Origin: Natronorubrum bangense
Lineage (GTDB): Archaea > Halobacteriota > Halobacteria > Halobacteriales > Natrialbaceae
DNA: 64,000 nt
Direction: 5' to 3'
Assembly: GCF_004799645.1 (NCBI RefSeq)
Contig: NZ_CP031306.1
Coordinates: 186,001 to 250,000, forward strand
Below the pieces are notes generated by a model that did not search any database, had not been told where the DNA came from, and saw only the letters and a program-made list of their open reading frames with translations. Within the stretch, counting starts at the first letter, position 1; every line of letters begins with the position of its first letter. Of this stretch, positions 8,168-17,000 are shown piece after piece. The position numbers and the translations under genes were made by a program.

Positions 8168-9418
8168 ATGGAGTACCACGACTCTGAGAAAGCAAAGGCG
8201 GTCGCAGGGCGCGTCGCGGAGTTCATGGACGATGTCGTCCTCCCTCGAGAGCGTGAGGCACTCGCGACTGGCGAACCGATTACCCGGGCCGAACTCGAGA
8301 GCCTCTGGGAGCAGGCTAAAGAGCGGGACCTGTTCGCCCCGCAGATGCCCGAGAAGTACGGTGGGCAGGGCCTGGATTTCAGTGATATGCTTCCCTCGTT
8401 CGAACAGGTCGGGCGCTCGCTGATCGGTGCCCACGCGATTCGCGCGAACGCCCCACAGGAGGGGAACATGCACACCTTAGAGATGGTCGGGACGGACGAA
8501 CAGAAAGCGAAGTGGCTGCGCCCACTCGTTCAAGGTGAGATCTCATCGGCCTTTGCGATGACCGAGCCCAAACAGGGTGGCGGCTCGGACCCGAAGATGC
8601 TCCAGAGCACCGCCATCAAAGACGGCGACGAGTGGGTCGTCAACGCGCACAAATGGTGGACGACCGATGGCCTCGACGCGGACTTCTATCTCGTGATGGC
8701 CCGGACGGATCTGGACGCTCACCCCTATGAGGGAACATCGATCATCCTCGTCCCCGCCGACGCCGACGGCGTCGAAGTCGTCCGGAATATCCCCCATCTC
8801 GGGGGTCACGACATCACCGAACTCGAGGGCGGTCACGCCGAAATGAAATTCAATAACGTTCGCGTCCCTGTCGAGAACACCGTCGGCGAGGAAGGCCAGG
8901 GCTTTCAGGTCGCCCAGATGCGTCTTGGCGGTGGGCGACTCACCCACTGTATGCGCTACTCCGGGATGGCCGAGCGCTCGCTCAATATCGCGAAGGCGTA
9001 TCTCAGCGAGCGCGAGGCGTTTGGCACGACCTTAGACGAGAAACAGGCGCTTCGACACCGCATCGCCGACGCCGAAACGCAGTTACATGCCGCCCGAACG
9101 ATGGTCCGCCACGCCGCGCGCGAACTCGATCGCAGCGACGCCCGCATCGAGGTCGCGATGTCGAAGGTGTTCACCGCGAACGTCACCAACGAAGCGATCG
9201 ACCTCGCGCTCCAGTGTTGTGGCGGCAACGGCATCGGAAAAGACCTTCCGATCGCCCACTTCTACGAGGACGTCCGTGCGTTCCGGATCGTCGACGGGGC
9301 CGACGAGGTCCACCGCCGCTCGATCGCTCGCTGGGCGTTCGACGACATCGCCGACGAAGAGGTCGAACACGCTCTCCAGTTCGACGAGGAGCTGCGTATC
9401 GATGCCCTCGACGAGTGA
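8168..9418 (+). CDS. Acyl-CoA dehydrogenase
   Basis: 416 residues, full length for the family. It removes two hydrogens from an acyl-CoA to give the 2-enoyl-CoA and passes electrons through FAD to electron transfer flavoprotein. Visible are the N-terminal helical domain, FAMTEPKQGGGSDP (FAD/substrate loop, near residue 138), HKWWTTDGLDADFYLVMART, and the C-terminal helical domain with AFGTTLDEKQALRHRIAD and the IVDGADEVHRRSIAR segment that resembles the ACAD10/ACAD11-like subgroup. The ATG at 8168 was chosen because the upstream open frame is not conserved in character. Neighbouring thiolase and MaoC genes suggest fatty or branched acyl-CoA breakdown. Confidence 0.9.
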   Translation: MEYHDSEKAKAVAGRVAEFMDDVVLPREREALATGEPITRAELESLWEQAKERDLFAPQMPEKYGGQGLDFSDMLPSFEQVGRSLIGAHAIRANAPQEGNMHTLEMVGTDEQKAKWLRPLVQGEISSAFAMTEPKQGGGSDPKMLQSTAIKDGDEWVVNAHKWWTTDGLDADFYLVMARTDLDAHPYEGTSIILVPADADGVEVVRNIPHLGGHDITELEGGHAEMKFNNVRVPVENTVGEEGQGFQVAQMRLGGGRLTHCMRYSGMAERSLNIAKAYLSEREAFGTTLDEKQALRHRIADAETQLHAARTMVRHAARELDRSDARIEVAMSKVFTANVTNEAIDLALQCCGGNGIGKDLPIAHFYEDVRAFRIVDGADEVHRRSIARWAFDDIADEEVEHALQFDEELRIDALDE

Positions 9419-9445
9419 CGGCGAGTCGACCGCTCGAGTCGCGGT

Positions 9446-10669
9446 CTAAACGCGTTCGATAATCGTCGCGATACCCTGTCCGAAGCCGATACACATCGTC
9501 GAGAGCGCGGTGTCCTGTCCGGTTCGTTCGAGTTCGTGTACCAGCTTCGTCAGCAACGCTGCGCCGGTCGCCCCGAGTGGGTGGCCGTGGGCAATCGCGC
9601 CGCCGTTGACGTTGACGTCGTCCCACGACGCGCCGGTTTCCTCGAGCCAGGCAGCGACGACCGAGGCGAACGCCTCGTTGACCTCGAAGCAGTCGATGTC
9701 GCCGATCGTCATGCCGGCTTTCTCGAGCACTCCTTCGGTCGCCGGAATCGGTCCGGTGAGCATCGTTACGGGGTCGACGCCGACGACCTCGGTCTGGGTG
9801 ATGCGGGCCATCGGCTCCCAGCCGTGTGCTTTGGCTGCGTCCTCGCTCGTGACCAACAGTGCCGAGGCGCCGTCGACGATCCCCGAGGAGTTGCCTGGAT
9901 GGTGGACACCGTCGCCGTCTTCGCGGAACGATAGGGGCAGTTTCGAGAGGGTTTCGAGATCCGTTTCGGGTCGCGGATGTTCGTCCCGGTCGACGGTGAC
10001 GGTCTCACGAGTTGTTTCACTCCCCGTTCGATTCTCCGAGTCGCTTCGTGACTCGCTTTCCACCTCGAGTTCGGTCTCGACAGGCACGACCTGATCGTCG
10101 TACCGGCCCGCCTCCCAAGCTTCGCCCCAGCGCCGCTGTGAGTCGACGGCGAGTTCGTCCAGTTCCTCGCGCGTGAAGCCGTACTCCTCGGCGATCCGTT
10201 CGGCCCCTTCACCCTGATGGGTCAGTTCGTCGAAGTGCTCGAAGTAGGTATCTGTGACGGCACCACCGCCGGAGACGCCGTCAGCGCCGTCTGACCCAAG
10301 CGGCACGCGAGTCATATGCTCGACGCCGCCGGCGATCAACACGTCGTGTTGGCCCGCCATGACGTTCGCCGCCGCGAAGTTGACTGCCTGCTGGCCGGAG
10401 CCACACATCCGATTGAGTTGGACGCCGGGGACGACGTCACCCCAGCCGGCGACCATCGGCGCGAGCCGGCCGATGTTGAGCCCCTGCTCGTCAATCGGCG
10501 TGACACAGCCGTAGATGACGTCCTCGATCGTTTCGGGCTCGAACCCGTTGCGCTCGGCGAGCGCCTCGAGCGGCTTTGCCGCCAGATCCTGCGGATGTGT
10601 GTCCCGAAACGAACCATCCCGTTTGCCAAACGGAGTCCGAACGGCATCGACGATGACTGCGGTGTTCAT
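9446..10669 (-). CDS. Thiolase (acetyl-CoA C-acyltransferase)
   Basis: 407 residues. Thiolases cleave 3-oxoacyl-CoA with CoA, the last step of beta-oxidation, or condense two acyl-CoAs. The nucleophilic cysteine lies in NRMCGSGQQA near residue 89, the catalytic histidine in NGGAIAHGHPLGATG near 360, and the second cysteine in STMCIGFGQG near 390. Residues about 200-235 form an acidic Ser/Glu/Arg insertion of low complexity in the loop domain, likely a halophilic surface loop. Convergent with the acyl-CoA dehydrogenase (27-base gap) and divergent from the MaoC fusion. Confidence 0.92.
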   Translation of the reverse strand: MNTAVIVDAVRTPFGKRDGSFRDTHPQDLAAKPLEALAERNGFEPETIEDVIYGCVTPIDEQGLNIGRLAPMVAGWGDVVPGVQLNRMCGSGQQAVNFAAANVMAGQHDVLIAGGVEHMTRVPLGSDGADGVSGGGAVTDTYFEHFDELTHQGEGAERIAEEYGFTREELDELAVDSQRRWGEAWEAGRYDDQVVPVETELEVESESRSDSENRTGSETTRETVTVDRDEHPRPETDLETLSKLPLSFREDGDGVHHPGNSSGIVDGASALLVTSEDAAKAHGWEPMARITQTEVVGVDPVTMLTGPIPATEGVLEKAGMTIGDIDCFEVNEAFASVVAAWLEETGASWDDVNVNGGAIAHGHPLGATGAALLTKLVHELERTGQDTALSTMCIGFGQGIATIIERV

Positions 10670-10680
10670 GTATTCTCATA

Positions 10681-10692
10681 GCACTATTGTGC
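10681..10692. promoter_or_regulatory. Palindrome upstream of thiolase gene
   Basis: GCACTATTGTGC, arms GCAC/GTGC around TATT, lies 12 bases upstream of the thiolase start codon in the 288-base divergent region (10670-10957) shared with the MaoC-domain gene. Its position between promoter and start would suit a repressor site; this is inference from position and symmetry only. The remainder of the region shows nothing else I can support. Confidence 0.35.
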
Positions 10693-10957
10693 CGTTCGGC
10701 ATAGACGTTCTGCCCGAGAGCCGACACGCTCTGCCGACTGAACCGCTAGTCAGTCGGCGTTTCGAGTGCTGACAACGGCGCCTGCTGCTGATCGTGTTTC
10801 GAGCGTGGGGGGATACGCTTATCAGACGTGTTATCCAACCACCAGAAAATGGATCGAACACGGATCGAGAGCGCATCGCAGCCGCGGACGACGACTCGTC
10901 CGAACGACCCACAGATTCGCTCAGTCGCTCAAGGTGACATCCGTGCCCAGTAAATCG

Positions 10958-11947
10958 ATGGCTGACCTCGAGGCGATGGTCGGCGACTCGCGGGTCACCG
11001 TCGAGGAGTTCCGGATCGAACGGGGGAAAGTCGAGGAGTTCGCACGGGCGATCACGGATCCAAATCCGGTGTTTCGGGACGGAGCCGTTGCCCGCGAGCG
11101 TGGCTACGACCGTCTTCCGGCCCCGCTGACGTACGCCCGCGTCAGCGCATTTCCGCGGTATCGGGCTGACGGCGTCGAGGGCCACGGCTTCGACCTCGGA
11201 TTCGAACCCGAATACGTTCTCCACGGCGAGCAGGCCTACGAGTACGAACGACCGCTCCAGGTCGGCGACGTTCTGACGGGGACGACGACGCTCACAGAGG
11301 TCTACCAGCGCGACGGCGGTCGCGCCGGAACGATGACGTTCGCCGTCCTCGAGACGGCATACCGGGACGACGCCGCCGAGCTCGTCCTCACGGAGCAGGC
11401 GACCGTGATCGAAACCAAGGATGCGGTACAGGACACCGCAGAACGCGGCGAGACAGCGGCTGACTCGAACGATGTCGACAGCGAAACGGCGTCACCGACG
11501 ACCGGGTTCGAATCGGCTGTCGAGGACGGTCCTGCGGTCACGGCTCTCGACGAACTCGCCGTCGGCGATGCTGGGCCAAGGATCGTCGTCGAAGACGTCA
11601 CACGCCAGCAGTTCGTGAAGTACGCGGGCGCGAGCGGCGATTTCAACCCGATCCACTACGACGAGTCCTACGCCCGCGCGGCCGGCAATGAAAGCGTCTT
11701 CGGGCAAGGAATGTTCACGGCTGGGATCGCCTCACGGGTCGTCACCGACTGGGTCGGCCTCGAGTCGGTGTCTGCGTTTGGCGTCCGATTTCAGTCCCCG
11801 GTCGTTCCCGGCGAGACGATTATTGCGAGCAGCAAACTCGTCGACAGCCACCCCGACGACGGAGTCGTCGAGGTCGCTCTCGAGGCGACGAACCAATACG
11901 GTCGGACGTTACTGACGGGGACGGCAACGGCCTCGGTCGACAGCTGA
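10958..11947 (+). CDS. Double-hotdog MaoC-family hydratase
   Basis: About 329 residues made of two hotdog domains. The N-terminal half (EEFRIERGKVEEFARAITDPNPVF) matches the MaoC N-terminal dehydratase domain; the C-terminal half contains YAGASGDFNPIHYDES, the hydratase-2 motif with the catalytic Asp and His, and FGQGMFTAG. They are joined by an acidic linker (about residues 160-190). Such proteins hydrate 2-enoyl-CoA to (R)-3-hydroxyacyl-CoA. The ATG at 10958 is used; a GTG at 10943 preceded by AGGTGA is a credible alternative five codons upstream. Context with thiolase and acyl-CoA dehydrogenase supports acyl-CoA degradation or polyester precursor supply. Confidence 0.85.
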   Translation: MADLEAMVGDSRVTVEEFRIERGKVEEFARAITDPNPVFRDGAVARERGYDRLPAPLTYARVSAFPRYRADGVEGHGFDLGFEPEYVLHGEQAYEYERPLQVGDVLTGTTTLTEVYQRDGGRAGTMTFAVLETAYRDDAAELVLTEQATVIETKDAVQDTAERGETAADSNDVDSETASPTTGFESAVEDGPAVTALDELAVGDAGPRIVVEDVTRQQFVKYAGASGDFNPIHYDESYARAAGNESVFGQGMFTAGIASRVVTDWVGLESVSAFGVRFQSPVVPGETIIASSKLVDSHPDDGVVEVALEATNQYGRTLLTGTATASVDS

Positions 11948-12102
11948 TCGGCCGTCACGGGCCTCGAGACGGCTCCCATAGGCACCAGCGCCGCCGACAC
12001 ATCGCTTCACTGGACTGTGCTCCTCGAGCGTGACGTGTTCGATGATCGTTCTGGATCCCGAACACCCGCTGAAGCTGTTCGGTCGCGCACAATGCTTGCA
12101 CC

Positions 12103-12112
12103 TTTACTAATA
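12103..12112 (+). promoter_or_regulatory. TATA box of the small zinc-ribbon gene
   Basis: TTTACTAATA sits about 28-37 bases before the ATG at 12140 in GC-rich surroundings, the spacing expected for a haloarchaeal promoter with a very short leader. Confidence 0.5.
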
Positions 12113-12139
12113 CTGTTGTCCGCCTAACGTGTTGGTGGG

Positions 12140-12283
12140 ATGAGTGTCATGACTCGACTCCGACGGTTCGCCAGTACCAGTGGGGAGCTGTACGAATGTC
12201 GGAACTGCGGCGAGAAGTTCGACTCCGACCGCGAGGAGTGTCCGACCTGTCGATCGAGAGAGATCGCTCACTACGAGTTTTGA
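12140..12283 (+). CDS. 47-residue zinc-ribbon micro-protein
   Basis: A small gene of 47 residues starting MSVMTRLRRFASTSGELY. CRNCGEKF and CPTCRSREI provide two CxxC knuckles 17 residues apart, the mark of a rubredoxin-type zinc ribbon. A basic N-terminus precedes it. TATA-like sequence lies at the right distance upstream, supporting real expression. Comparable micro-proteins are common in haloarchaea; some affect regulation, but this one cannot be assigned a function. Confidence 0.72.
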   Translation: MSVMTRLRRFASTSGELYECRNCGEKFDSDREECPTCRSREIAHYEF

Positions 12284-12438
12284 GCCGGGTAGACGGACAT
12301 AGAAAGCGGCTGTCCGGCTGATCGACCACCTGTCGTTCGGTTCGTCCGATACTCTCTGCCGATCACTGTGTCTCCTCGCTCCCATCAGCGCCTGCCTTGA
12401 GCCACTAGTCTAAAACTCTCCGGCCCCGTCGATTCGGT

Positions 12439-13107
12439 ATGGACGAGCCAGACCCAGCCGTGACGGAGTCGCCACCCCTCGAGCAGGACGGCACCGCTGT
12501 CTCACCGAGTGAGATGGGGGCGGCGACGTTCGGAATGGGCTGTTTCTGGGGACCGGACGCCCGGTTCGGTGCGATGGAGGGCGTCGTTCGAACACGCGTC
12601 GGCTACGCTGGCGGGACGACCCCGACGCCACGATATCACGCTCTCGGTGATCACACCGAAGTCGTACACGTCGTGTACGATCCCGAGACCGTCACCTACG
12701 ACGAGTTGCTCGAGGTGTGTTGGGCGAACCACGACTGGGCGTCGAGAGCACCCAAACGACAGTATCGCGGCGTCGTTCTCACCCACGACGACCACCAGCA
12801 CGAGGTGGCCACGAACCAGCGAGCCACACTCGAGGAGCGAACCGGCCAGTCGGTCGAAACCGCGATTGAACCGTTCGATCAACTGTTCCTCGCGGAAGAC
12901 TATCACCAGAAGTACGAACTTCGCTCGACACCGGTCGTCGGCGACGAACTCGCGGCACAGTACGGCGACGCGTTCGTTGATTCGACAGTCGTAGCCCGAC
13001 TCAATGGGTTCGTCGCTGGCCACGGAACACCAACCCAGCGAAACGAGGTTCTGGCGAGTCTGGATCTTCCACCGAGGCTGCTCGAGGAACTTCGGCGGCG
13101 TTTCTGA
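12439..13107 (+). CDS. msrA: Peptide methionine (S)-S-oxide reductase MsrA
   Basis: 222 residues. MsrA repairs oxidised methionine (S epimer) in proteins using thioredoxin. The catalytic GCFWGPDARFG motif is near residue 34, with the active cysteine at its second position, followed by VRTRVGYAGG and the ...EDYHQKYELR motif near residue 155 that belongs to the substrate site. A roughly 30-residue N-terminal extension precedes the catalytic domain. No MsrB neighbour is seen. Confidence 0.93.
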   Translation: MDEPDPAVTESPPLEQDGTAVSPSEMGAATFGMGCFWGPDARFGAMEGVVRTRVGYAGGTTPTPRYHALGDHTEVVHVVYDPETVTYDELLEVCWANHDWASRAPKRQYRGVVLTHDDHQHEVATNQRATLEERTGQSVETAIEPFDQLFLAEDYHQKYELRSTPVVGDELAAQYGDAFVDSTVVARLNGFVAGHGTPTQRNEVLASLDLPPRLLEELRRRF

Positions 13108-13266
13108 TACTGCCAAACTATTCACGCACCGATCGCACGCGAACGCTCGTCGCGGACGTGACGAGCCGTGAGACGCGATCGGGCGGTTACTGACGGTTGT
13201 CAGGCAGTGTGAGCGACGTCTGGCGAACACGACGTCGCAAAGACCCCAGACGCCGCTCGTCCTTTT

Positions 13267-13274
13267 TTTATATG
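13267..13274 (+). promoter_or_regulatory. TATA box for gene at 13295
   Basis: TTTATATG within a T-rich run, centred about 25 bases before the ATG at 13295, which places the transcription start at or next to the start codon, the leaderless arrangement typical of haloarchaea. Confidence 0.6.
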
Positions 13275-13294
13275 TCGGCCTCAAACTGTCGGGT

Positions 13295-13702
13295 ATGACT
13301 GGCGGCGATCAATACAAACTGTTCGGCGTGTACGTTTCGGGGCCAGTCGCCGACGCACTCGCTGACACACTCTACGACGAAGCGGGCGTCGTCGACCCCG
13401 AAACGTACTTCGATGACAGTATGGATTCAGTGCCTGCCGGTGACCCCGGTGGCGAGGTGACAGCTGCACTCGTCGCGGACATCCGCGCGTCGTTTACCGA
13501 CCTCTACGACCAAGCCGACTTCGAGTCCGCTGCAGCCGTCGCGCCTGATGCGTTCACCCTCGTCCATCTCGCTGCCACCCCGCAGACCGTGACCGAGGTT
13601 CGCGAGCGCTTCCGGGCCGCCGCAACTATTCAGGAAACCGACCTGCGGACGGTTCAGACCGCGATTCTCGCCGCAGCGCTCGATGTGGAGACAACTGTAT
13701 AG
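13295..13702 (+). CDS. Uncharacterised haloarchaeal protein
   Basis: 135 residues starting MTGGDQYKLFGVYVSGPV. Acidic, alpha-helix rich, no cysteines, no membrane segment or signal peptide. The N-terminal part is a short beta-helix pair and the rest alternates helices with Ala-rich faces (ADIRASFTDLYDQADF; VREVRERF-like). A clear TATA box supports expression as a single gene. I do not recognise the family. Confidence 0.65.
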   Translation: MTGGDQYKLFGVYVSGPVADALADTLYDEAGVVDPETYFDDSMDSVPAGDPGGEVTAALVADIRASFTDLYDQADFESAAAVAPDAFTLVHLAATPQTVTEVRERFRAAATIQETDLRTVQTAILAAALDVETTV

Positions 13703-13765
13703 CTCTCGAGTCGACTGCCGCTCTGTCGACCACTCGAGTCACTTGGCTGCCCACACCGCCGTGAG

Positions 13766-14215
13766 CTACTCGGCAGGATTGCGTCGCTCGATCATGCCGT
13801 GTGCGAGCCACGAAATGACGACGTCTCCGTCCTGATTGATGCCCTCGAGACGGGTGTCGACGTACCCCCGCTTGGGATCGCTCTCGGAGACGCGTTTGTC
13901 GACGACTTCTGTCCGAACCGACAGCGTATCGCCCGGCGTGACGGGCTGTTTCCAGCGGAGTTCGTCGACGCCACGGGCGCCCATGCCGGCCTGTTCGTTG
14001 AGCGCACCATCGACGAGCAACCGCATGCAGATCGATGCGGTATGCCACCCGGACGCGATGAGTTCACCGAACGCGGAGTCAGTGGCAGCCTCTTCGTTGA
14101 CGTGAAACGGCTGTGGGTCGTACTGCTCGGCGAACTCGACGAGTTCGTCTTTTGTGACGTGATACTCACCGAACTCGTCAACAGCGCCGATTTCGATGTC
14201 TTCGTAGTACTGCAT
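13766..14215 (-). CDS. MaoC-like (R)-specific enoyl-CoA hydratase
   Basis: 149 residues, the size of a single-hotdog hydratase. AEQYDPQPFHVNEEAA carries the catalytic Asp and His of the hydratase-2 motif, and GWHTASICMRL is the expected central helix. The C-terminal half has WKQPVTPGDTLSVRTEV, also typical. Reaction: hydration of 2-enoyl-CoA to (R)-3-hydroxyacyl-CoA, used in fatty acid or polyhydroxyalkanoate metabolism. It is the second MaoC protein within 3 kb of the thiolase. Confidence 0.85.
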   Translation of the reverse strand: MQYYEDIEIGAVDEFGEYHVTKDELVEFAEQYDPQPFHVNEEAATDSAFGELIASGWHTASICMRLLVDGALNEQAGMGARGVDELRWKQPVTPGDTLSVRTEVVDKRVSESDPKRGYVDTRLEGINQDGDVVISWLAHGMIERRNPAE

Positions 14216-14421
14216 CTGTTACAACTGTGTCGCACGCGAACAAGAGTCTATGGACGGCGAAACCCGACGGCAGCGTGGTGGTATCCGGATTCAGGCTTCC
14301 TGTAGATCGTAGATACTCACCCAGTGGTCGGGATAATCCTTAATCGTTCATCTCGATCGTGAAATCTGTCTCGGTGTACAGCCCACCAGTACTGGACTTG
14401 CTTGTGCTTTGACAGACACAG

Positions 14422-15318
14422 TTACGGGAGGTTTCTGAGCCGCTGCAGTTGTCGAAGCACTGGTCCGCCGACAGCATCACCGGCTCGAGCAAGGATCACC
14501 GTCCGATCGGTTCGTTTGATGACAGCCCTCGGGATCGACCCAACGAGTCGTCGGTGCAATGCCCCCTGGCGTGTCGCACCGAACACCAGGACGTCATGGT
14601 CGGCCACTTCGTCGACGAGCGTCCCGACAATGTCGTCGCTGTCGTGGAGCCGTATCTGCACGTTGACACTCGGCCCTGGGGTCTCCTCGAGGGTCAACTG
14701 TACGTCGACGGTCGACTCCTGTGCGACGTCAGTACTGACGTCGGCGCCAGCAACGGAGACGACGGTCACCGTGGCGTCGTTGCGAGCGGCGATCGCCTTT
14801 GCGATGGTGGCTGCCGGACGAACGTGTGGGCCGCCAGCGACCGGCAGCAGGACCGAGTCGACGCCGTTTGCCTCGCTGCCGATCCGTTCGACGTAGAGAT
14901 CACAGGACGCTCGCTCGAGCAGCCGATCCACGGTCGTCCCGAGCACCGCGTCGGTCCGCCTACGGCGCTCCTGCCAGCCGACCACGAGCGCCCGCGCGTC
15001 AGTTCGTTCGATCGCTGTCAGGAGGCCATCGGACACCGAGTTGCCGACCACCAACTCGCCGGTGACCGTCACGTCCTCGGGCGCGACGCTGGTTGCTCGA
15101 TCCAGCGTCTCCTGTGCGTCGCCCGAGTACTGCTCGATGATCGCGTCGTCAGTGTACACCGAAAACGGCGATTCGTGGGACTTGACCACCACCGAGACGA
15201 TCTGCACGACGCCATCGGTTGCTCGAGCGAGATCACCGGCCGTCCGAGCCAACTGCTCGGCGTGCTCGGGGTTCGAGATTGCAACCAGTACCGGCCGTTC
15301 TTCCGATGCCGTCGCCAT
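14422..15318 (-). CDS. Tandem universal stress protein (two UspA domains)
   Basis: 298 residues built of two UspA-like alpha/beta domains, about 1-145 and 150-285. Domain 1 begins PVLVAISNPEHAEQLA and ends with ...ERASCDLYVER; domain 2 begins DSVLLPVAGGPHVRPA and contains VFGATRQGALHRRLVGSIP, which corresponds to the ATP-binding G-2x-G-9x-G(S/T) region. Usp proteins bind ATP or other nucleotides and respond to stress. No transmembrane segments, so it is a soluble protein. It stands alone. Confidence 0.85.
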   Translation of the reverse strand: MATASEERPVLVAISNPEHAEQLARTAGDLARATDGVVQIVSVVVKSHESPFSVYTDDAIIEQYSGDAQETLDRATSVAPEDVTVTGELVVGNSVSDGLLTAIERTDARALVVGWQERRRRTDAVLGTTVDRLLERASCDLYVERIGSEANGVDSVLLPVAGGPHVRPAATIAKAIAARNDATVTVVSVAGADVSTDVAQESTVDVQLTLEETPGPSVNVQIRLHDSDDIVGTLVDEVADHDVLVFGATRQGALHRRLVGSIPRAVIKRTDRTVILARAGDAVGGPVLRQLQRLRNLP

Positions 15319-15399
15319 GGTTGGTATTTGGCACCAAGGGACTGAATACTCTCGGATACAATTTGATGACAGTCGTCTCGAGCAGAGAAATCGGCTGGA

Positions 15400-16581
15400 C
15401 TAAAAGAGGTCGTCCGTCGTCTCTGCAGCTCGCAGCTTTCCGAGCGTCGTATCGCGACGGGATTGTGGATACTTGGATTCGAACGGTATCGGGTCTTCCA
15501 ACTCGTAGAATGACTCTCGCTCGAATCGAATTACTTTCTCGCCCGCTCCAACATCGTAGTTATCCAACCCACGTTCGATGTCTGCCTCGTGCGGTTCCAC
15601 GATGTCGTCGACTTCCGCAAAGAACCGGATTTCACGATTCGCTCCGGAAACGTACATCGCAATGTAGTCGAACTCTCGTCCCACTCTAACGAATCCCCAT
15701 GCTGCGTTCTCTCGCAGGAACTCGAGGCCGGACTCTTGGGTCGGGTAGACAGCGACCGTTGCATCTTCGTCACCCTCGAGGGCGGCTCGTGGGACCGTTC
15801 CGACGAGCTTGCTCCGTTGTGACTGTTGGGACTCGTCCTCATTCGGTTCTGTTTCCGCTGGTGGATCGACTGGCGATTCACCAGTACCGGTTGCAGACGC
15901 TTCGTTGACGAACTGGCGCTGGTCCCGAAGCGCCGAAACCAGCCGCTGGACGAACTCTCGAGCCTGCTCGTTCAGATCCAACGGCACAGTTCCGAGTTCG
16001 TTTTCAACTGCGTCACTAACCCTCTCTGTTACTTCGTCCTCGTTTCGGTTGAGATACCGAATTGCCTCGTTCGTCTGTGCCACCTGTGCAGCGATCTCAC
16101 CCGCCTTTCCGGAGCGGATCGCCTCCTTGGAAAGCAGTTCCAGCACGCTCGGATTCCCAGCGAGATCGTCAAGATTGAACTGCACAACCGACACTTCTGC
16201 TCCATTACTGCTGTGGTCTTTCGCGAGCACCTCGAATTCCGTTCCGTTTGTGAGAATTCCCCAGTCCACATCAAGTTCTTGTCGCATGTAGCTCTGTAGC
16301 TGCTCGACATGCTTCGAACTGAGCGTTGAATTGGCCGCTTTCGCTTCGACAAAAACCACCGGCGAATCTCCGACGAGAAGGGCATAGTCGACGTACGTAC
16401 TTCCGGACCCCATCGGAACCGTGTATTCGAGGTCGACTTCAGTCGAGTACAGGTCCCAGCCGAGCAGTTCGAGCAGCGGCTGAACGAGCCGCACTTTTGT
16501 ATTCTGCTCGTTCATTTGCGGGGATGCCTCGAGCAGTTGCTGTGACTGCTCGACGTACTCCGCCACCTCGTCTGTGTTCAT
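15400..16581 (-). CDS. HsdR-N-like PD-(D/E)xK nuclease protein with C-terminal PUA/EVE-like domain
   Basis: About 393 residues. Residues 30-115 match the type I restriction R-protein N-terminal nuclease: conserved ...VRLVQPLLELLGWD, then VDYALLVGDSPVVFVEAKA, in which D and the E-x-K form the metal-binding catalytic triad, then a Q-rich helix (VEQLQSYMRQE). No helicase motifs follow. After a helical middle and an acidic linker, residues about 275-375 (WGFVRVGREFDYIAMYVS, IRFFAEVDDIV) look like a compact beta domain reminiscent of PUA/EVE-type modules; this last call is inference. No hsdS or hsdM neighbour, so it is an orphan. Start ATG at 16581; a start at 16602 is possible. It lies just downstream of tRNA-Val, a typical integration site. 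Confidence 0.75.
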   Translation of the reverse strand: MNTDEVAEYVEQSQQLLEASPQMNEQNTKVRLVQPLLELLGWDLYSTEVDLEYTVPMGSGSTYVDYALLVGDSPVVFVEAKAANSTLSSKHVEQLQSYMRQELDVDWGILTNGTEFEVLAKDHSSNGAEVSVVQFNLDDLAGNPSVLELLSKEAIRSGKAGEIAAQVAQTNEAIRYLNRNEDEVTERVSDAVENELGTVPLDLNEQAREFVQRLVSALRDQRQFVNEASATGTGESPVDPPAETEPNEDESQQSQRSKLVGTVPRAALEGDEDATVAVYPTQESGLEFLRENAAWGFVRVGREFDYIAMYVSGANREIRFFAEVDDIVEPHEADIERGLDNYDVGAGEKVIRFERESFYELEDPIPFESKYPQSRRDTTLGKLRAAETTDDLF

Positions 16582-16710
16582 GTGCACCAGCGGTTGGAAC
16601 ACCAGTTACAAATAAGCAGTCGGAATCGCTGCTCTCTCCAACTCCGTAGACGAATCCAGGTCGGTTACCACAGCACTCAGATCTTGTGAAACGGTTCGGT
16701 ACAAAAGCGG

Positions 16711-16731
16711 TGGGTTGGGACAGATTTGAAC
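16711..16731 (-). repeat. Detached copy of the tRNA-Val 3' end
   Basis: TGGGTTGGGACAGATTTGAAC repeats the 3' terminal 21 bases of the tRNA-Val gene (16854-16874, T-arm plus acceptor strand) in the same orientation with a single mismatch, 143 bases away. Such short tRNA-end copies are the usual footprint of integrase-mediated insertion. Confidence 0.7.
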
Positions 16732-16797
16732 CACGCCGAGACGTGCTCGCTCACGTCCGTTCGCTGTGCGCGACTCGTCTGGTTCAAATTGCCATCT

Positions 16798-16856
16798 CCA
16801 TTTCTGACGACACGGACTCGTCGCTACGCTCCTCGTCGTTGTGTCGTCAGAAATGG
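16798..16856. repeat. 16-bp perfect inverted repeat abutting tRNA-Val
   Basis: CCATTTCTGACGACAC (16798-16813) and GTGTCGTCAGAAATGG (16841-16856) form a perfect 16-bp inverted repeat around 27 bases. The right arm reaches into the last three bases of the tRNA-Val gene. The similarity continues past the left arm: GGTTCAAATTGCC at 16781-16793 resembles the tRNA T-arm in inverted orientation. It could be a transcription terminator or processing hairpin of the tRNA, or an inverted tRNA-end duplicate. Confidence 0.7.
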
Positions 16857-16928
16857 GTTGGGGCAGATTTGAACTGCCGACTTCCTCCGTGTGAAGGAGG
16901 TATCATAACCGGACTAGATCACCAACCC
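16854..16928 (-). tRNA. tRNA-Val (anticodon CAC)
   Basis: 75 bases on the minus strand. The 7-bp acceptor stem is GGGTTGG/CCAACCC with discriminator A; the anticodon arm CCTCC-TTCACAC-GGAGG gives CAC, reading GTG valine codons; the T-arm is GGCAG-TTCAAAT-CTGCC. No intron and no encoded CCA. The 3' side faces the nuclease gene and repeated tRNA ends. Confidence 0.95.
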
Positions 16929-17000
16929 GCACGAAATGATTCCCGGGCGTTCGACTTAAGACTTCCTTTCATCGGTCGTCGACAGCCCCGTCCGACCCCA

